Shown here piece by piece: positions 1 through 7,806 of a stretch of DNA of 35,937 bases. The notes under the pieces were generated by a model. That model had not been told where the DNA came from, made no database searches, and worked only from the letters and a program-made list of their open reading frames with translations. Position 1 is the stretch's first letter; the number at the start of each line of letters is the position of its first letter. Source of the DNA: an uncultured Collinsella sp. (GTDB lineage: Bacteria > Actinomycetota > Coriobacteriia > Coriobacteriales > Coriobacteriaceae); contig CAMQJB010000020.1 in NCBI GenBank assembly GCA_947002045.1, forward strand, positions 1-35,937, in the 5' to 3' direction. The position numbers were made by a program, and so were the translations under genes.

Positions 1-76
<76 letters not shown>

Positions 77-97
77 CCGCTGTTTGTGTTTGTGCCG

Positions 98-103
98 TAT
101 AAT
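98..103 (+). promoter_or_regulatory. Candidate -10 box of hisS promoter
   Basis: A perfect TATAAT lies 43 bases before the hisS ATG. The matching -35 hexamer would fall around 75-80, at the edge of the unreliable homopolymer, so the promoter is only half visible. Confidence 0.45.
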
Positions 104-145
104 GTCCACTACCTATGACGCGATACAAAAGAAAGGTGTTTGCCC

Positions 146-1459
146 ATGCAGGCACAGAAGGCGGAGGGAACCCGCGACCTTATCGGCGCCGAGATGCGCG
201 CCTGGCAAAAGATGCAGCAGATTGCTGCCGGCGTGTTCGAGCCGTTTGGCTTTAAGCCCATCGAGACGCCCGCGATCGAGCAGGTTGACGTGTTTGTCCA
301 CGGTATCGGCCAGTCGACCGACGTCGTGCGCAAGGAGATGTTCCGCGTGTTTAGCGGCGCCAACCTGGAGCGCGTCTTTACCGAGGGCACCGACACCAAG
401 CTTAAGCCCAAGCAGCGCCTGGCCCTTCGTCCCGAGGGCACGGCCGGTGTGGTGCGCGCCGTCGTGGAGAACAACCTAGTGCCCCAGGGCTCCACGCCGT
501 TTAAGGCGTACTATGCCGAGGCCATGTTCCGTGGCGAGCGTCCCCAGAAGGGTCGCCTGCGCCAGTTTCACCAGGTGGGCATCGAGTGGCTCGGCGCTCC
601 CGATCCGGCGGCAGACGCCGAGTGCATCATCATGCTCATGGAGTTCTACAAGCGCCTGGGCTTCGATCTTTCCAAGCTCCGTCTGCTCATTAACTCGATG
701 GGCGATGCGCAGTGCCGTCCGGCCTATCGCGAGCAGGTTAAGCAGTTCATTCTCGACCACGCCGACGAGATGTGCGACGAGTGCCGCGAGCGCGCCGAGC
801 TCAACCCGCTGCGCGCCTTCGACTGCAAGAACGACCATTGCCGCGAGATCATGGCCGACGCTCCGCTGATGGGCGACAACCTGTGCGATAAGTGCCGCGA
901 GCACTACGAGCAAGTCAAGCGCTATCTGGATGCCGCCGGTATCGAGTATGTCGAGGATCCCACCTTGGTGCGCGGCCTGGACTACTACACCCGTACTGTC
1001 TTTGAGGTCGAGGCCCCTGGCGCCGGCGTCGGCTCCATCGGCGGCGGCGGCCGCTACGACGGCCTGGTCGAGCTCGAGGGTGGCAAGCCCACGGCAGGCG
1101 TCGGCTTTGCCGTCGGTTTTGAGCGCGCCCTGCTGGCCCTGCAGGCCTTTGGCAGCGATCTGGGTGCCGAGGAGGCCCCGTGCGTCTATGTCGCCAACGC
1201 AGGCAAGGAGCTGCGCCAGAACGTCTTTGCCATTACGCAGGAGCTTCGCGCCGCAGGGATTGTGACCGAGGCCGACTATCAGGGCCGTTCGCTCAAAGCC
1301 CAGTTTAAGCAGGCCGATAAGGTGGGCGCCAAACTCATCCTGGTCCTGGGCGGCGACGAGCTTGCCGCCGGCAAGGTCAAGGTGCGCGACATGCAGAGCC
1401 ATGACGAGGTTCTCGTCGATCTGGCCAATGTGGTCGAGGCGGTTCGCGAGCGCCTGTAG
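146..1459 (+). CDS. hisS: Histidine--tRNA ligase (HisRS)
   Basis: Class II aminoacyl-tRNA synthetase that charges tRNA-His with histidine in the cytoplasm. The 437-residue product is close to the usual bacterial length (about 420-430). It opens with the GTRDL motif typical of HisRS, carries RQFHQVGIEWLG (motif 2 region) and the two histidine-binding signatures LVRGLDYYTRT and GGGGRYDGLVE, and ends with the alpha/beta anticodon-binding domain. The ATG at 146 is preferred over the TTG at 140 because the Shine-Dalgarno-like GAAAGG at 131-136 sits 9 bases before the ATG but only 3 before the TTG. The gene appears monocistronic, with a hairpin downstream. In many bacteria aspS directly follows hisS; here about 9 kb of other genes lie between them. 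Confidence 0.97.
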   Translation: MQAQKAEGTRDLIGAEMRAWQKMQQIAAGVFEPFGFKPIETPAIEQVDVFVHGIGQSTDVVRKEMFRVFSGANLERVFTEGTDTKLKPKQRLALRPEGTAGVVRAVVENNLVPQGSTPFKAYYAEAMFRGERPQKGRLRQFHQVGIEWLGAPDPAADAECIIMLMEFYKRLGFDLSKLRLLINSMGDAQCRPAYREQVKQFILDHADEMCDECRERAELNPLRAFDCKNDHCREIMADAPLMGDNLCDKCREHYEQVKRYLDAAGIEYVEDPTLVRGLDYYTRTVFEVEAPGAGVGSIGGGGRYDGLVELEGGKPTAGVGFAVGFERALLALQAFGSDLGAEEAPCVYVANAGKELRQNVFAITQELRAAGIVTEADYQGRSLKAQFKQADKVGAKLILVLGGDELAAGKVKVRDMQSHDEVLVDLANVVEAVRERL

Positions 1460-1516
1460 CGCATCTTTTTGAGCTGCGGGCCTGCTAACGTGCCCTGCTC
1501 ATGGAGAGCGATTGTT

Positions 1517-1552
1517 ACGGGGGTGTTTCGCTTTTATGCGGAATGCCCCCGT
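1517..1552 (+). terminator. Candidate terminator hairpin of hisS
   Basis: ACGGGGG...CCCCCGT forms a stem of up to about 15 bp with a few mismatches around a short T-rich loop, 57 bases after the hisS stop codon. The following run is only TTT, so termination strength is uncertain. Confidence 0.5.
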
Positions 1553-1610
1553 TTACGTATGCCGCCCACCGAGAAATACGACCATTTGGGGCAAAAACCC
1601 TTGCAATGCA

Positions 1611-1657
1611 GAAAATACTTTTGTGTGGTAAAGCGCAATCAGTGTCGAAAGTATTTC
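1611..1657. promoter_or_regulatory. Imperfect inverted repeat upstream of ppc promoter
   Basis: GAAAATACTTTTG (1611-1623) and CGAAAGTATTTC (1646-1657) share an AAATACTTT/AAAGTATTT core in inverted orientation, with centres about 34 bases apart. The right arm covers the position expected for the -35 box of the ppc promoter, so a regulator binding site is plausible. No regulator is identified. Confidence 0.3.
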
Positions 1658-1672
1658 TCAAGCGCCTATAAT
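1645..1672 (+). promoter_or_regulatory. Candidate ppc promoter
   Basis: A perfect TATAAT at 1667-1672 is preceded, after a 16-base spacer, by a weak -35-like TCGAAA at 1645-1650. Transcription would start about 40 bases before the ppc start codon. Confidence 0.5.
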
Positions 1673-1716
1673 GAATACCGCATGTTACGTGCATAGAAGG
1701 AGGAATGGGAGGAAAC

Positions 1717-4530
1717 GTGGCTGAGAACCTAAGCAACCAGTCTGTACCCGAAGCCGCGGCGCGCGTCGCTGCCGTGGTCAACCGCCTCGTTAACCGAATC
1801 GGCTCGAATGCCGAGTCCAGGGAGCGTCTCGCCGAGATCGAGATCCCCGAGGAGCTGCGCGATAATCTGGCGCTGTTCCTGCGCCTGGAACGTCGTGTGC
1901 TTAGCGAGTATGATCCCGAGATCGCGGACCTGTTCGACAAGATTTTGACAGCCGAGATTGTGGTCAATGCCGGCAACCCCGGTAGCCGCGCTGCCGACGA
2001 GTCCGTTGACGAACAGGGCGTGCCCACTGCCGACGAGCCCACCGCCGTGGCGTTTCGCGAAGTCGTCGATTTGATTGACAGCCTGCCGCTCGATAAACAG
2101 CAGGTCATTGTCCGCGCCTTTACGAGCTTTTTCCATCTGGCAAACCTGTCGGAGGAGAACTACCGTGTGGCGCAGCTGCGCGAGCGCGAGGTCGGCGCAT
2201 CGACCGATACCGAGGTCGATCCCGCCAACGAACTCACCGTCGCCTATCACCAGTTGGTAAACGAGATGGGCGTCGAGGGTGCCAATGAGCTGCTCGGCAA
2301 GCTCGAGTTCCACCCTGTCTTTACCGCACATCCCACCGAGGCCCGTCGTAAGGCCGTCGAGGGCAAGATTCGCCGTATCTCCAACCTGCTGGAGGAGCGT
2401 CCGCGTCTGGGCGGCTCCGACCTGGTGGAGAACGAGCGCCATATGCTGCAAGAGATCGACGCCCTGGTACGCACGAGCCCCATCGCGTTAAAGAAGCCCA
2501 CGCCGGTCGAGGAAGCCGATACCATCATCGACATCTTCGATAACACGCTGTTCGACGTTATCCCCGTCATCTACCGTCGCTTTGACGACTGGGTGCTGGG
2601 CGACAAGGCCGGCACCGTGCCGCCGCTGTGCCCGGCGTTCTTCCACCCCGGCAGCTGGATCGGTTCCGACCGTGACGGCAACCCCAACGTCACCGCCAAG
2701 GTGAGCCGCGAGGTCGCCGCCAAGTACTTCACCCACATGGTGCTCAAGCTCGAGGACAAGTGCCGCCGCATCGGCCACAACCTCACGCTCGAGGCCACCT
2801 ACAGCAAGCCTTCTGCCGAGCTCATTAACCTGTGGAACCATCAGGTCGAGATGAGCCCTCGTTACACGGCCCGCGCCGAGCTGATCTCCGAGCACGAGCC
2901 GCATCGCGCCGTCATGCTCGTCATGGCCGACCGCCTGAACGCCACCGTGCGCCGCATCACCGACACCATGTACCACAGCGCCGACGAGTTCCTGGATGAC
3001 CTGCGCGTCGTCCAGCGTTCGCTTGCTGCCTGCGGTGCCGTCCGTGCCGCCTACGGTCCGGTCCAAACCATCATCTGGCAGGTCGAGTCCTTCGGCTTCC
3101 ATATGGTCGAGATGGAGTTCCGTCAGCACTCCGTGGTGCACGCCCGCGCCCTCAAGGATATCCACGAGAACGGTATCCATGGCGACCTGCAGCCCATGAC
3201 GCGCGAGGTCATCGATACCTTCCGCGCTATCGGTTCCATCCAAAAGCGCTACGGCAAGAAGATGGCGCACCGCTACATCATCTCGTTTACCAAGAGCGCC
3301 CAGCATGTGGCCGACGTCTTTGAGCTTGCCCACCTGTCCTTTGCACACGAGGAGGATGTCCCCGAGCTCGACGTGATCCCGCTGTTCGAGCAGCTCGAGG
3401 ACCTCGAGGGCTGCGTCGACGTGCTCGACCAGATGCTTACGCTGCCTGTGGTGCAAAAGCGCCTTGCCCAGACCAACCGCCGCATGGAGGTCATGCTGGG
3501 CTATTCCGACTCCTCCAAGGATGCCGGTCCTACCACGGCCATGCTCGCGCTGCACTCCGCGCAGGAGCGCATTGCCAAGTGGGCCGAGAAGAACGATATC
3601 GACCTGGTGCTCATGCACGGTCGCGGCGGTGCCGTGGGCCGTGGCGGCGGCCCGGCCAACAAGGCCGTGCTGGCGCAGCCTAAGGGTTCGGTCAACTGCT
3701 TCTTTAAGCTCACCGAGCAGGGCGAGGTCATCTTTGCCCGTTACGGCAACCGCACGCTGGCTCAGCGCCACGTTGAGTCCGTTGCCGCCGCAACGCTGCT
3801 GCAGTCGGCTCCGAGTGTCGAGAAGACCAACACCGAAACCACGCAGAAGTTCTGGGATATGGCCGAGAAGCTCAACGCCGCAAGCCACGAGCGCTATCTG
3901 GACCTGCTGAATACCGAGGACTTTACGCCGTGGTTCTCGACCGTGACGCCGCTGACCGAGGTCGGTCTGCTGCCGATTGGCTCGCGTCCCGCCAAGCGCG
4001 GCTTGGGCGCCAAGTCGCTCGACGACCTGCGTACCATTCCGTGGATCTTCAGCTGGAGCCAGGCGCGCATCAATCTGGCCGCTTGGTACGGCCTGGGCAC
4101 CGCCTGCGAGCAGTTGGGCGATCTTGACCAGCTTAAGGCTGCCTACCAGGAGTGGCCGTTCTTCCGTACCTTTATCGACAACATCGAGATGTCGATCGCC
4201 AAGACTGACCAGCGCATCGCCAAGATGTATCTGCACCTGGGCGATCGCCAGGATCTGTCCGAGAAGGTCTTCACCGAGATGCAGCTCACGCGTAAGTGGG
4301 TTCTTGCCATCGTCGGTGACGAGTGGCCGCTGCAGCGCCGTCGCGTGCTCGGCTGCGCCGTCCGCGTGCGTAACCCCTATGTCGACGCCCTGTCCATTGC
4401 CCAGGTCCGCGCCCTCCGCGAGGTGCGTATGAACCAGGACGAGATGGCCGAGGAGAAGAAGGCCGAGTACATGAGCCTGATTCTTTCGACTGTGACCGGC
4501 GTCTCGGCAGGACTGCAGAACACGGGGTAA
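1717..4530 (+). CDS. ppc: Phosphoenolpyruvate carboxylase
   Basis: Cytoplasmic enzyme adding bicarbonate to phosphoenolpyruvate to give oxaloacetate, the anaplerotic feed into C4 acids. The product is 937 residues (E. coli enzyme 883). All hallmark motifs are present in order: FTAHPTE with the catalytic His near residue 205, GSDRDGNP, GYSDSSKDAG, the glycine-rich HGRGGAVGRGGGP loop, and the family C-terminus QNTG. Two starts compete. The ATG at 1705 has GGAGG only one base away, whereas the GTG at 1717 has GGGAGG at 1707-1712 and a second GGAGG at 1699-1703, so GTG 1717 is preferred; the alternative adds four residues. The gene stands alone and is followed by a nested-hairpin element. Confidence 0.95.
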   Translation: MAENLSNQSVPEAAARVAAVVNRLVNRIGSNAESRERLAEIEIPEELRDNLALFLRLERRVLSEYDPEIADLFDKILTAEIVVNAGNPGSRAADESVDEQGVPTADEPTAVAFREVVDLIDSLPLDKQQVIVRAFTSFFHLANLSEENYRVAQLREREVGASTDTEVDPANELTVAYHQLVNEMGVEGANELLGKLEFHPVFTAHPTEARRKAVEGKIRRISNLLEERPRLGGSDLVENERHMLQEIDALVRTSPIALKKPTPVEEADTIIDIFDNTLFDVIPVIYRRFDDWVLGDKAGTVPPLCPAFFHPGSWIGSDRDGNPNVTAKVSREVAAKYFTHMVLKLEDKCRRIGHNLTLEATYSKPSAELINLWNHQVEMSPRYTARAELISEHEPHRAVMLVMADRLNATVRRITDTMYHSADEFLDDLRVVQRSLAACGAVRAAYGPVQTIIWQVESFGFHMVEMEFRQHSVVHARALKDIHENGIHGDLQPMTREVIDTFRAIGSIQKRYGKKMAHRYIISFTKSAQHVADVFELAHLSFAHEEDVPELDVIPLFEQLEDLEGCVDVLDQMLTLPVVQKRLAQTNRRMEVMLGYSDSSKDAGPTTAMLALHSAQERIAKWAEKNDIDLVLMHGRGGAVGRGGGPANKAVLAQPKGSVNCFFKLTEQGEVIFARYGNRTLAQRHVESVAAATLLQSAPSVEKTNTETTQKFWDMAEKLNAASHERYLDLLNTEDFTPWFSTVTPLTEVGLLPIGSRPAKRGLGAKSLDDLRTIPWIFSWSQARINLAAWYGLGTACEQLGDLDQLKAAYQEWPFFRTFIDNIEMSIAKTDQRIAKMYLHLGDRQDLSEKVFTEMQLTRKWVLAIVGDEWPLQRRRVLGCAVRVRNPYVDALSIAQVRALREVRMNQDEMAEEKKAEYMSLILSTVTGVSAGLQNTG

Positions 4531-4551
4531 TCGATAGCCCTGTAGTCGTCC

Positions 4552-4678
4552 GGGCCCGCCATTAGCTTACTTTTAGGCACGTCCTCGGACATGCAAGAAG
4601 CCCTCGCTGCGCACTTCGTGCGGCGAGGGCTTTTTGCGTCCTGCGGAGTGTGCCTAAAAGTAAGCTAATGGCGGGCCC
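4552..4678. repeat. Nested-hairpin element, copy 1: terminator inside 29-bp inverted arms
   Basis: Arms at 4552-4580 (begins GGGCCCGCC, ends TTAGGCAC) and 4650-4678 are perfect reverse complements over 29 bp. Between them lies a 69-base core starting GTCCTCGGACATGCAA and ending TTTTTGCGTCCTGCGGA, which contains the inner stem GCCCTCGC/GCGAGGGC followed by TTTTT, an intrinsic terminator. The whole 127 bases can fold as one long hairpin. It lies 21 bases after the ppc stop and probably ends ppc transcription. The same design recurs at 6984-7108 with a near-identical core but different arms; both copies are preceded by TAGT(C/T)GTCC. Confidence 0.85.
4597..4635 (+). terminator. Intrinsic terminator of ppc (core of nested element)
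   Basis: GCCCTCGC (4600-4607) pairs with GCGAGGGC (4623-4630), and an inner CGCAC/GTGCG stem is closed by a TTC loop. A TTTTT tract (4631-4635) follows and an A-rich AAGAAG precedes, so some activity in both directions is possible. Confidence 0.8.
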
Positions 4679-4748
4679 TACGATGTCCGGTCTTCGGCGG
4701 ATTACTGGCTGGGGAAAGATGGCGCGCTTCTCGCCTTATGACTGTAGC

Positions 4749-4781
4749 GGCTGCGGTCCCGTTTGGGATCGCGGCCGTTTT
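4749..4781 (+). terminator. GC-rich hairpin with T-tract upstream of larA
   Basis: GGCTGCGGTCCC (4749-4760) pairs with GGGATCGCGGCC (4765-4776) through 12 bp including two G-U pairs around a GTTT loop, followed by GTTTTG. It lies 123 bases before the larA start. It could be a second terminator behind ppc or an attenuator in the larA leader; the sequence does not decide. The remaining gap (4531-4903) holds the nested element and a weak promoter candidate, TTGAGG 4783-4788 with GTTAAT 4807-4812. Confidence 0.5.
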
Positions 4782-4903
4782 GTTGAGGGTCAAATATGAA
4801 CGTTGTGTTAATGAGTCGGTGGACGGTGGCGTTTTTCGGTGAGCGGCGTATCCTTCCAACGGTTTATCTAGTGTGTCAGTTGAAAGGAAGAGGGCGCTCG
4901 TCA

Positions 4904-6181
4904 TTGTTTGAATGTGAACTGCCGTTTGACCACAAGACGTTGCATCTGGAGCTTGAGGATAAGAACTTCGCGGGTGTGATGGAAGGTCATCAAAACGAGT
5001 TTAAGACCACGAAATCGCAGGAAGAGCTGGTGGAGGAGTCGCTTGCCAACCCTTATGGCTCGCCTTCGCTCGAGGAGTTTTGTGTTGGCAAGAAGGATAT
5101 CGTCATCATTAGCTCCGACCATACGCGCCCCGTTCCCTCGCGTGTGACGATGCCTATTCTGCTGCATCACATCCACTCCGCTGCACCTGAGGCGCGCGTT
5201 CGCATTCTGGTTGCTACGGGTATGCATCGTCCGTCGACGCACGAGGAGCTCGTCAACAAGTACGGCGAGGAGATCGTTGCCAACGAGGAAATCGTTATGC
5301 ACGTCGCGACTGACGACAGCATGATGAAAAAGATCGGCACCCTGCCTTCTGGCGGCGAGTGCATCATCAACAAGATTGCCGCCGATTGCGATCTGCTGCT
5401 TGCCGAGGGCTTTATTGAGCCGCACTTCTTTGCCGGTTTCTCTGGCAGCCGCAAGTCCGTGCTGCCCGGTATCGCCAGCTACAAGACCATCATGTACAAC
5501 CACAACGGTCAGTTTGTGAACGATTCCCATTCGCGTGCCGGCAACCTGTGCCACAACCACGTGAGCGAGGATATGTTCGCCGCCGCCGAGATGGCCCACC
5601 TCGCCTTTGTGCTTAACGTGGTGCTCAACGGCAAGCACGAGGTCATCGGTTCTTTTGCCGGTGACATCCACAAGGCGCACGAGGCTGGCTGCGAGTTCGT
5701 GAAGAGCCTTGCCGGCGTTGAGCCCGTCGAGTGCGAGATTGCCATCACCACCAACGGCGGTTACCCGCTCGACCAGAACATCTATCAGGCCGTGAAGGGC
5801 ATGTGCGCTGCCGAGGCCACGCTTCCCGAGGGCGGCGTGATCATTGATGTCGCCGGTTGTGCCGACGGTCACGGCGGCGAGGGCTTCTATCACAACATCG
5901 CCGACAACGACCCGGCGGAGTTTGAGCGCGCCTGCATCGACCGTCCTAAGGACGAGACCCTGCCCGATCAGTGGACGAGCCAGATTTTTGCCCGCATCCT
6001 GGCGCATCACCCTGTGATCATGGTCACCGACCTGTGCGATCACCAGATGCTCAAGGATATGCATATGACGCCGGTCAATACTATCGAGGAGGCGCTCAAG
6101 CTCGCCTTTGAGATGAAGGGTGCCGATGCCAAGGTTGCCGTCATCCCCGATGGCCTGGGTGTTGTCGTCGCGCAGCACTAG
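4904..6181 (+). CDS. larA: Nickel-dependent lactate racemase LarA
   Basis: Interconverts L- and D-lactate using the nickel-pincer nucleotide cofactor, which is covalently bound to a lysine. The 425-residue product matches Lactobacillus plantarum LarA (424). Starting at TTG 4904 puts the catalytic residues at the L. plantarum numbers: His108 in ATGMHRPSTHEEL, His174 in EPHFFAGFSG and the cofactor-anchoring Lys184 in SRKSVLPGIAS. SSDHTRPVPS and GGYPLDQNIYQAVKGM are also family signatures. The reading frame continues upstream to 4796, but that extension is not LarA-like, and GAGGG at 4889-4893 serves TTG 4904. larD follows 49 bases later. The cofactor enzymes LarB and LarC are encoded convergently downstream; LarE, the sulfur transferase, is not in the window. 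Confidence 0.95.
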   Translation: MFECELPFDHKTLHLELEDKNFAGVMEGHQNEFKTTKSQEELVEESLANPYGSPSLEEFCVGKKDIVIISSDHTRPVPSRVTMPILLHHIHSAAPEARVRILVATGMHRPSTHEELVNKYGEEIVANEEIVMHVATDDSMMKKIGTLPSGGECIINKIAADCDLLLAEGFIEPHFFAGFSGSRKSVLPGIASYKTIMYNHNGQFVNDSHSRAGNLCHNHVSEDMFAAAEMAHLAFVLNVVLNGKHEVIGSFAGDIHKAHEAGCEFVKSLAGVEPVECEIAITTNGGYPLDQNIYQAVKGMCAAEATLPEGGVIIDVAGCADGHGGEGFYHNIADNDPAEFERACIDRPKDETLPDQWTSQIFARILAHHPVIMVTDLCDHQMLKDMHMTPVNTIEEALKLAFEMKGADAKVAVIPDGLGVVVAQH

Positions 6182-6230
6182 TGCGTGGCCTAAACGAATC
6201 GTTTTTAACCGACAAGAAAGATAAGGTTTT

Positions 6231-6962
6231 ATGCTTACCAAACTCCTCTGCGAATTCGGCGCAACTGCCCTCATGATCATCTTTGGCGTGGGCGTGCACT
6301 GCGATACCGTGCTCAAGGGCACCAAGTATCAGGGATCCGGCCACATGTTTGCCATCACCACTTGGTCTTTTGGCATCTCGGTCTGCCTGTTTGTCTTTGG
6401 CGGTGCCGTGTGCATGAACCCCGCCATGGTGCTTGCCCAGTGCATCGTAGGCCTGGTGCCGTGGAGCAGCTGCATCCCCTTCATGATTGCCGATATGCTC
6501 GGCGGCTTTGTGGGCGCCGTAATCGCTTGGCTTATGTATGCCGATGAGTTCAAGGCTTCCGATGGCGTCGTCGATCCCATTGCCCAGCGCAATATCTTCT
6601 CGACCAACCCCACCACCGAGGGTACGAACTATGCCCGTAATTTCTTCTGCGAGGCTATCTGCACTTTTGTGTTCATCAGCGCCATCCTTGCTGCTGCTAA
6701 CCGTGCTGGCGAGAACGTCCTGATGCTCGCTATCTGCGTCGGCCTGATCGTTTGGGCCGTTGGCATGGGCATGGGCGGCATCACCGGCTTCGCCATGAAC
6801 CAAGCCCGTGACCTTGGTCCTCGCATGGCCTATCAGGTGCTGCCGATCAAGAACAAGGCTGACAACAACTGGAAGTACGGCCTGCTCGTTCCTGGCATCG
6901 CTCCGTTTGTCGGTGCCGCTCTGGCTGCGCTGTTTGTGCACGGTTTCTTGGGTATGTTCTAG
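6231..6962 (+). CDS. larD: Aquaglyceroporin-family channel, LarD-like lactate channel
   Basis: MIP-family membrane channel of 243 residues with about six transmembrane segments. Placement right after larA matches LarD of L. plantarum, which passes lactic acid across the membrane so that the cytoplasmic racemase can act on both isomers; the assignment rests on this context plus family. The first half-helix motif is canonical (CMNPAMVL, Asn63-Pro64-Ala65). The second, normally NPARD, reads AMNQARDLGPR (Asn190-Gln191-Ala192), so the proline is replaced by glutamine while the selectivity-filter arginine (Arg193) is kept. ATAAGG at 6221-6226 is the ribosome site. A plain glycerol facilitator (glpF) is the alternative. 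Confidence 0.85.
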   Translation: MLTKLLCEFGATALMIIFGVGVHCDTVLKGTKYQGSGHMFAITTWSFGISVCLFVFGGAVCMNPAMVLAQCIVGLVPWSSCIPFMIADMLGGFVGAVIAWLMYADEFKASDGVVDPIAQRNIFSTNPTTEGTNYARNFFCEAICTFVFISAILAAANRAGENVLMLAICVGLIVWAVGMGMGGITGFAMNQARDLGPRMAYQVLPIKNKADNNWKYGLLVPGIAPFVGAALAALFVHGFLGMF

Positions 6963-6983
6963 TCCAAGGCTACATAGTTGTCC

Positions 6984-7108
6984 GCTGGCCGCATGGGGTA
7001 ACTTCCCAGCGCGTCCTCGGACATGCAAAAAGGCTCGCTGCGCACGTCGTGCGGCGCGCCTTTTTGCGTCCTGCGGAATGCGCTGGGAAGTTACCCCATG
7101 CGGCCAGC
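6984..7108. repeat. Nested-hairpin element, copy 2: terminator inside 29-bp inverted arms
   Basis: Arms at 6984-7012 (begins GCTGGCCGC, ends CCCAGCGC) and 7080-7108 are perfect reverse complements over exactly 29 bp, the same length as in copy 1 at 4552-4678. The 67-base core starts GTCCTCGGACATGCAA and ends TTTTTGCGTCCTGCGGA as in copy 1. The arms differ from copy 1 at 15 of 29 positions, yet every change is matched on the other arm. It sits 21 bases after larD, between larD and the convergent tetR gene. The rest of the gap (7109-7264) shows nothing recognizable. Confidence 0.85.
7026..7065. terminator. Bidirectional intrinsic terminator between larD and tetR
   Basis: AAAAAGGC (7027-7034) pairs with GCCTTTTT (7058-7065), with an inner stem closing on GCGCAC-GTC-GTGCG. 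There is an A-tract on one side and a T-tract on the other, so it can serve larD on the plus strand and the larB-larC-tetR operon on the minus strand. Confidence 0.8.
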
Positions 7109-7264
7109 TGCGGGATCTTGGTCGCGTTGGAACAAGCAACCCAACATATATTTCTGAATTTGGATGGGAGGGGCTTGTTGCTGGTGGGGGCGTTGAGGCG
7201 CGAGTGACACTTTGGGGTGCGCGGAGCCCTGGGTTGGGTCGATGATTTGGGATGAGCTTCTTAC

Positions 7265-7804
7265 TTAGGTGAAGAGGGGCTTTATGGCTGAGAGGTAGTC
7301 TTTGGCTACGTCGGCTTTATCTGCTTGGAAATTGTGCCAGGCCCACCATTGGACGGTGGCTACGAAGCTTGAGGCTATGTGGTGTAGTAGGAAGCTTCGG
7401 TCCATGGTGCCGGCGGGGCCTGAGGGGTCGACGGGCACGGTTTCGGCTGCTCGTGACATGATGGTCTTGCGTAAGCAGTCGGCGAAGACGCGTGAGCCGG
7501 CGCCGGCTACCAGTGCCCGTACACCCTGCCGACGATTCCAGAGGTTGTTGAGGATATGCTCGACCTGTACGAGTGGGTCATCGAGGGGCGTACCGTCATC
7601 GTCGAGGGCATGGGTGCAGATATCGCGCACGAGCTCAGCGAGCAGGTCATCTTTGCTCTTGAAGAGCCCGTAGAACGTGGCCCGACCTACGTGGGCACGA
7701 GCGATGATGTCGCCGACGGTGATCTTGCCGTAGTCTTTCTCGCACAGGAGCTCGGAGAACGCCGTAACGATGGCAGCGCGGCTTTTTGCCTTGCGGGCAT
7801 CCAT
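7265..7804 (-). CDS. TetR/AcrR-family transcriptional regulator
   Basis: DNA-binding repressor-type protein of 179 residues. The N-terminal helix-turn-helix is clear: KSRAAIVTAFSELLCEKDYG, then KITVGDIIARAHVGRATFY and GLFKSKDDLLAEL, the standard TetR pattern. The C-terminal ligand domain is not assignable. The ATG at 7804 begins two bases after the larC stop codon, so it is the last gene of a larB-larC-tetR operon. That placement suggests it regulates lactate racemization genes, with the palindrome at 9543-9572 in the larB promoter region as the likely target. In L. plantarum lar control is by the unrelated Crp-like LarR, so this would be a different regulator type. The ligand is unknown. Confidence 0.9.
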   Translation of the reverse strand: MDARKAKSRAAIVTAFSELLCEKDYGKITVGDIIARAHVGRATFYGLFKSKDDLLAELVRDICTHALDDDGTPLDDPLVQVEHILNNLWNRRQGVRALVAGAGSRVFADCLRKTIMSRAAETVPVDPSGPAGTMDRSFLLHHIASSFVATVQWWAWHNFQADKADVAKDYLSAIKPLFT

Positions 7805-7806
7805 GG

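Noticed and set aside
4797..4808. ATGAACGTTGTG upstream of larA as an eighth LacI operator
   Set aside because: Only the left part fits; the right half-site is lost and no paired site lies 38-41 bp away.
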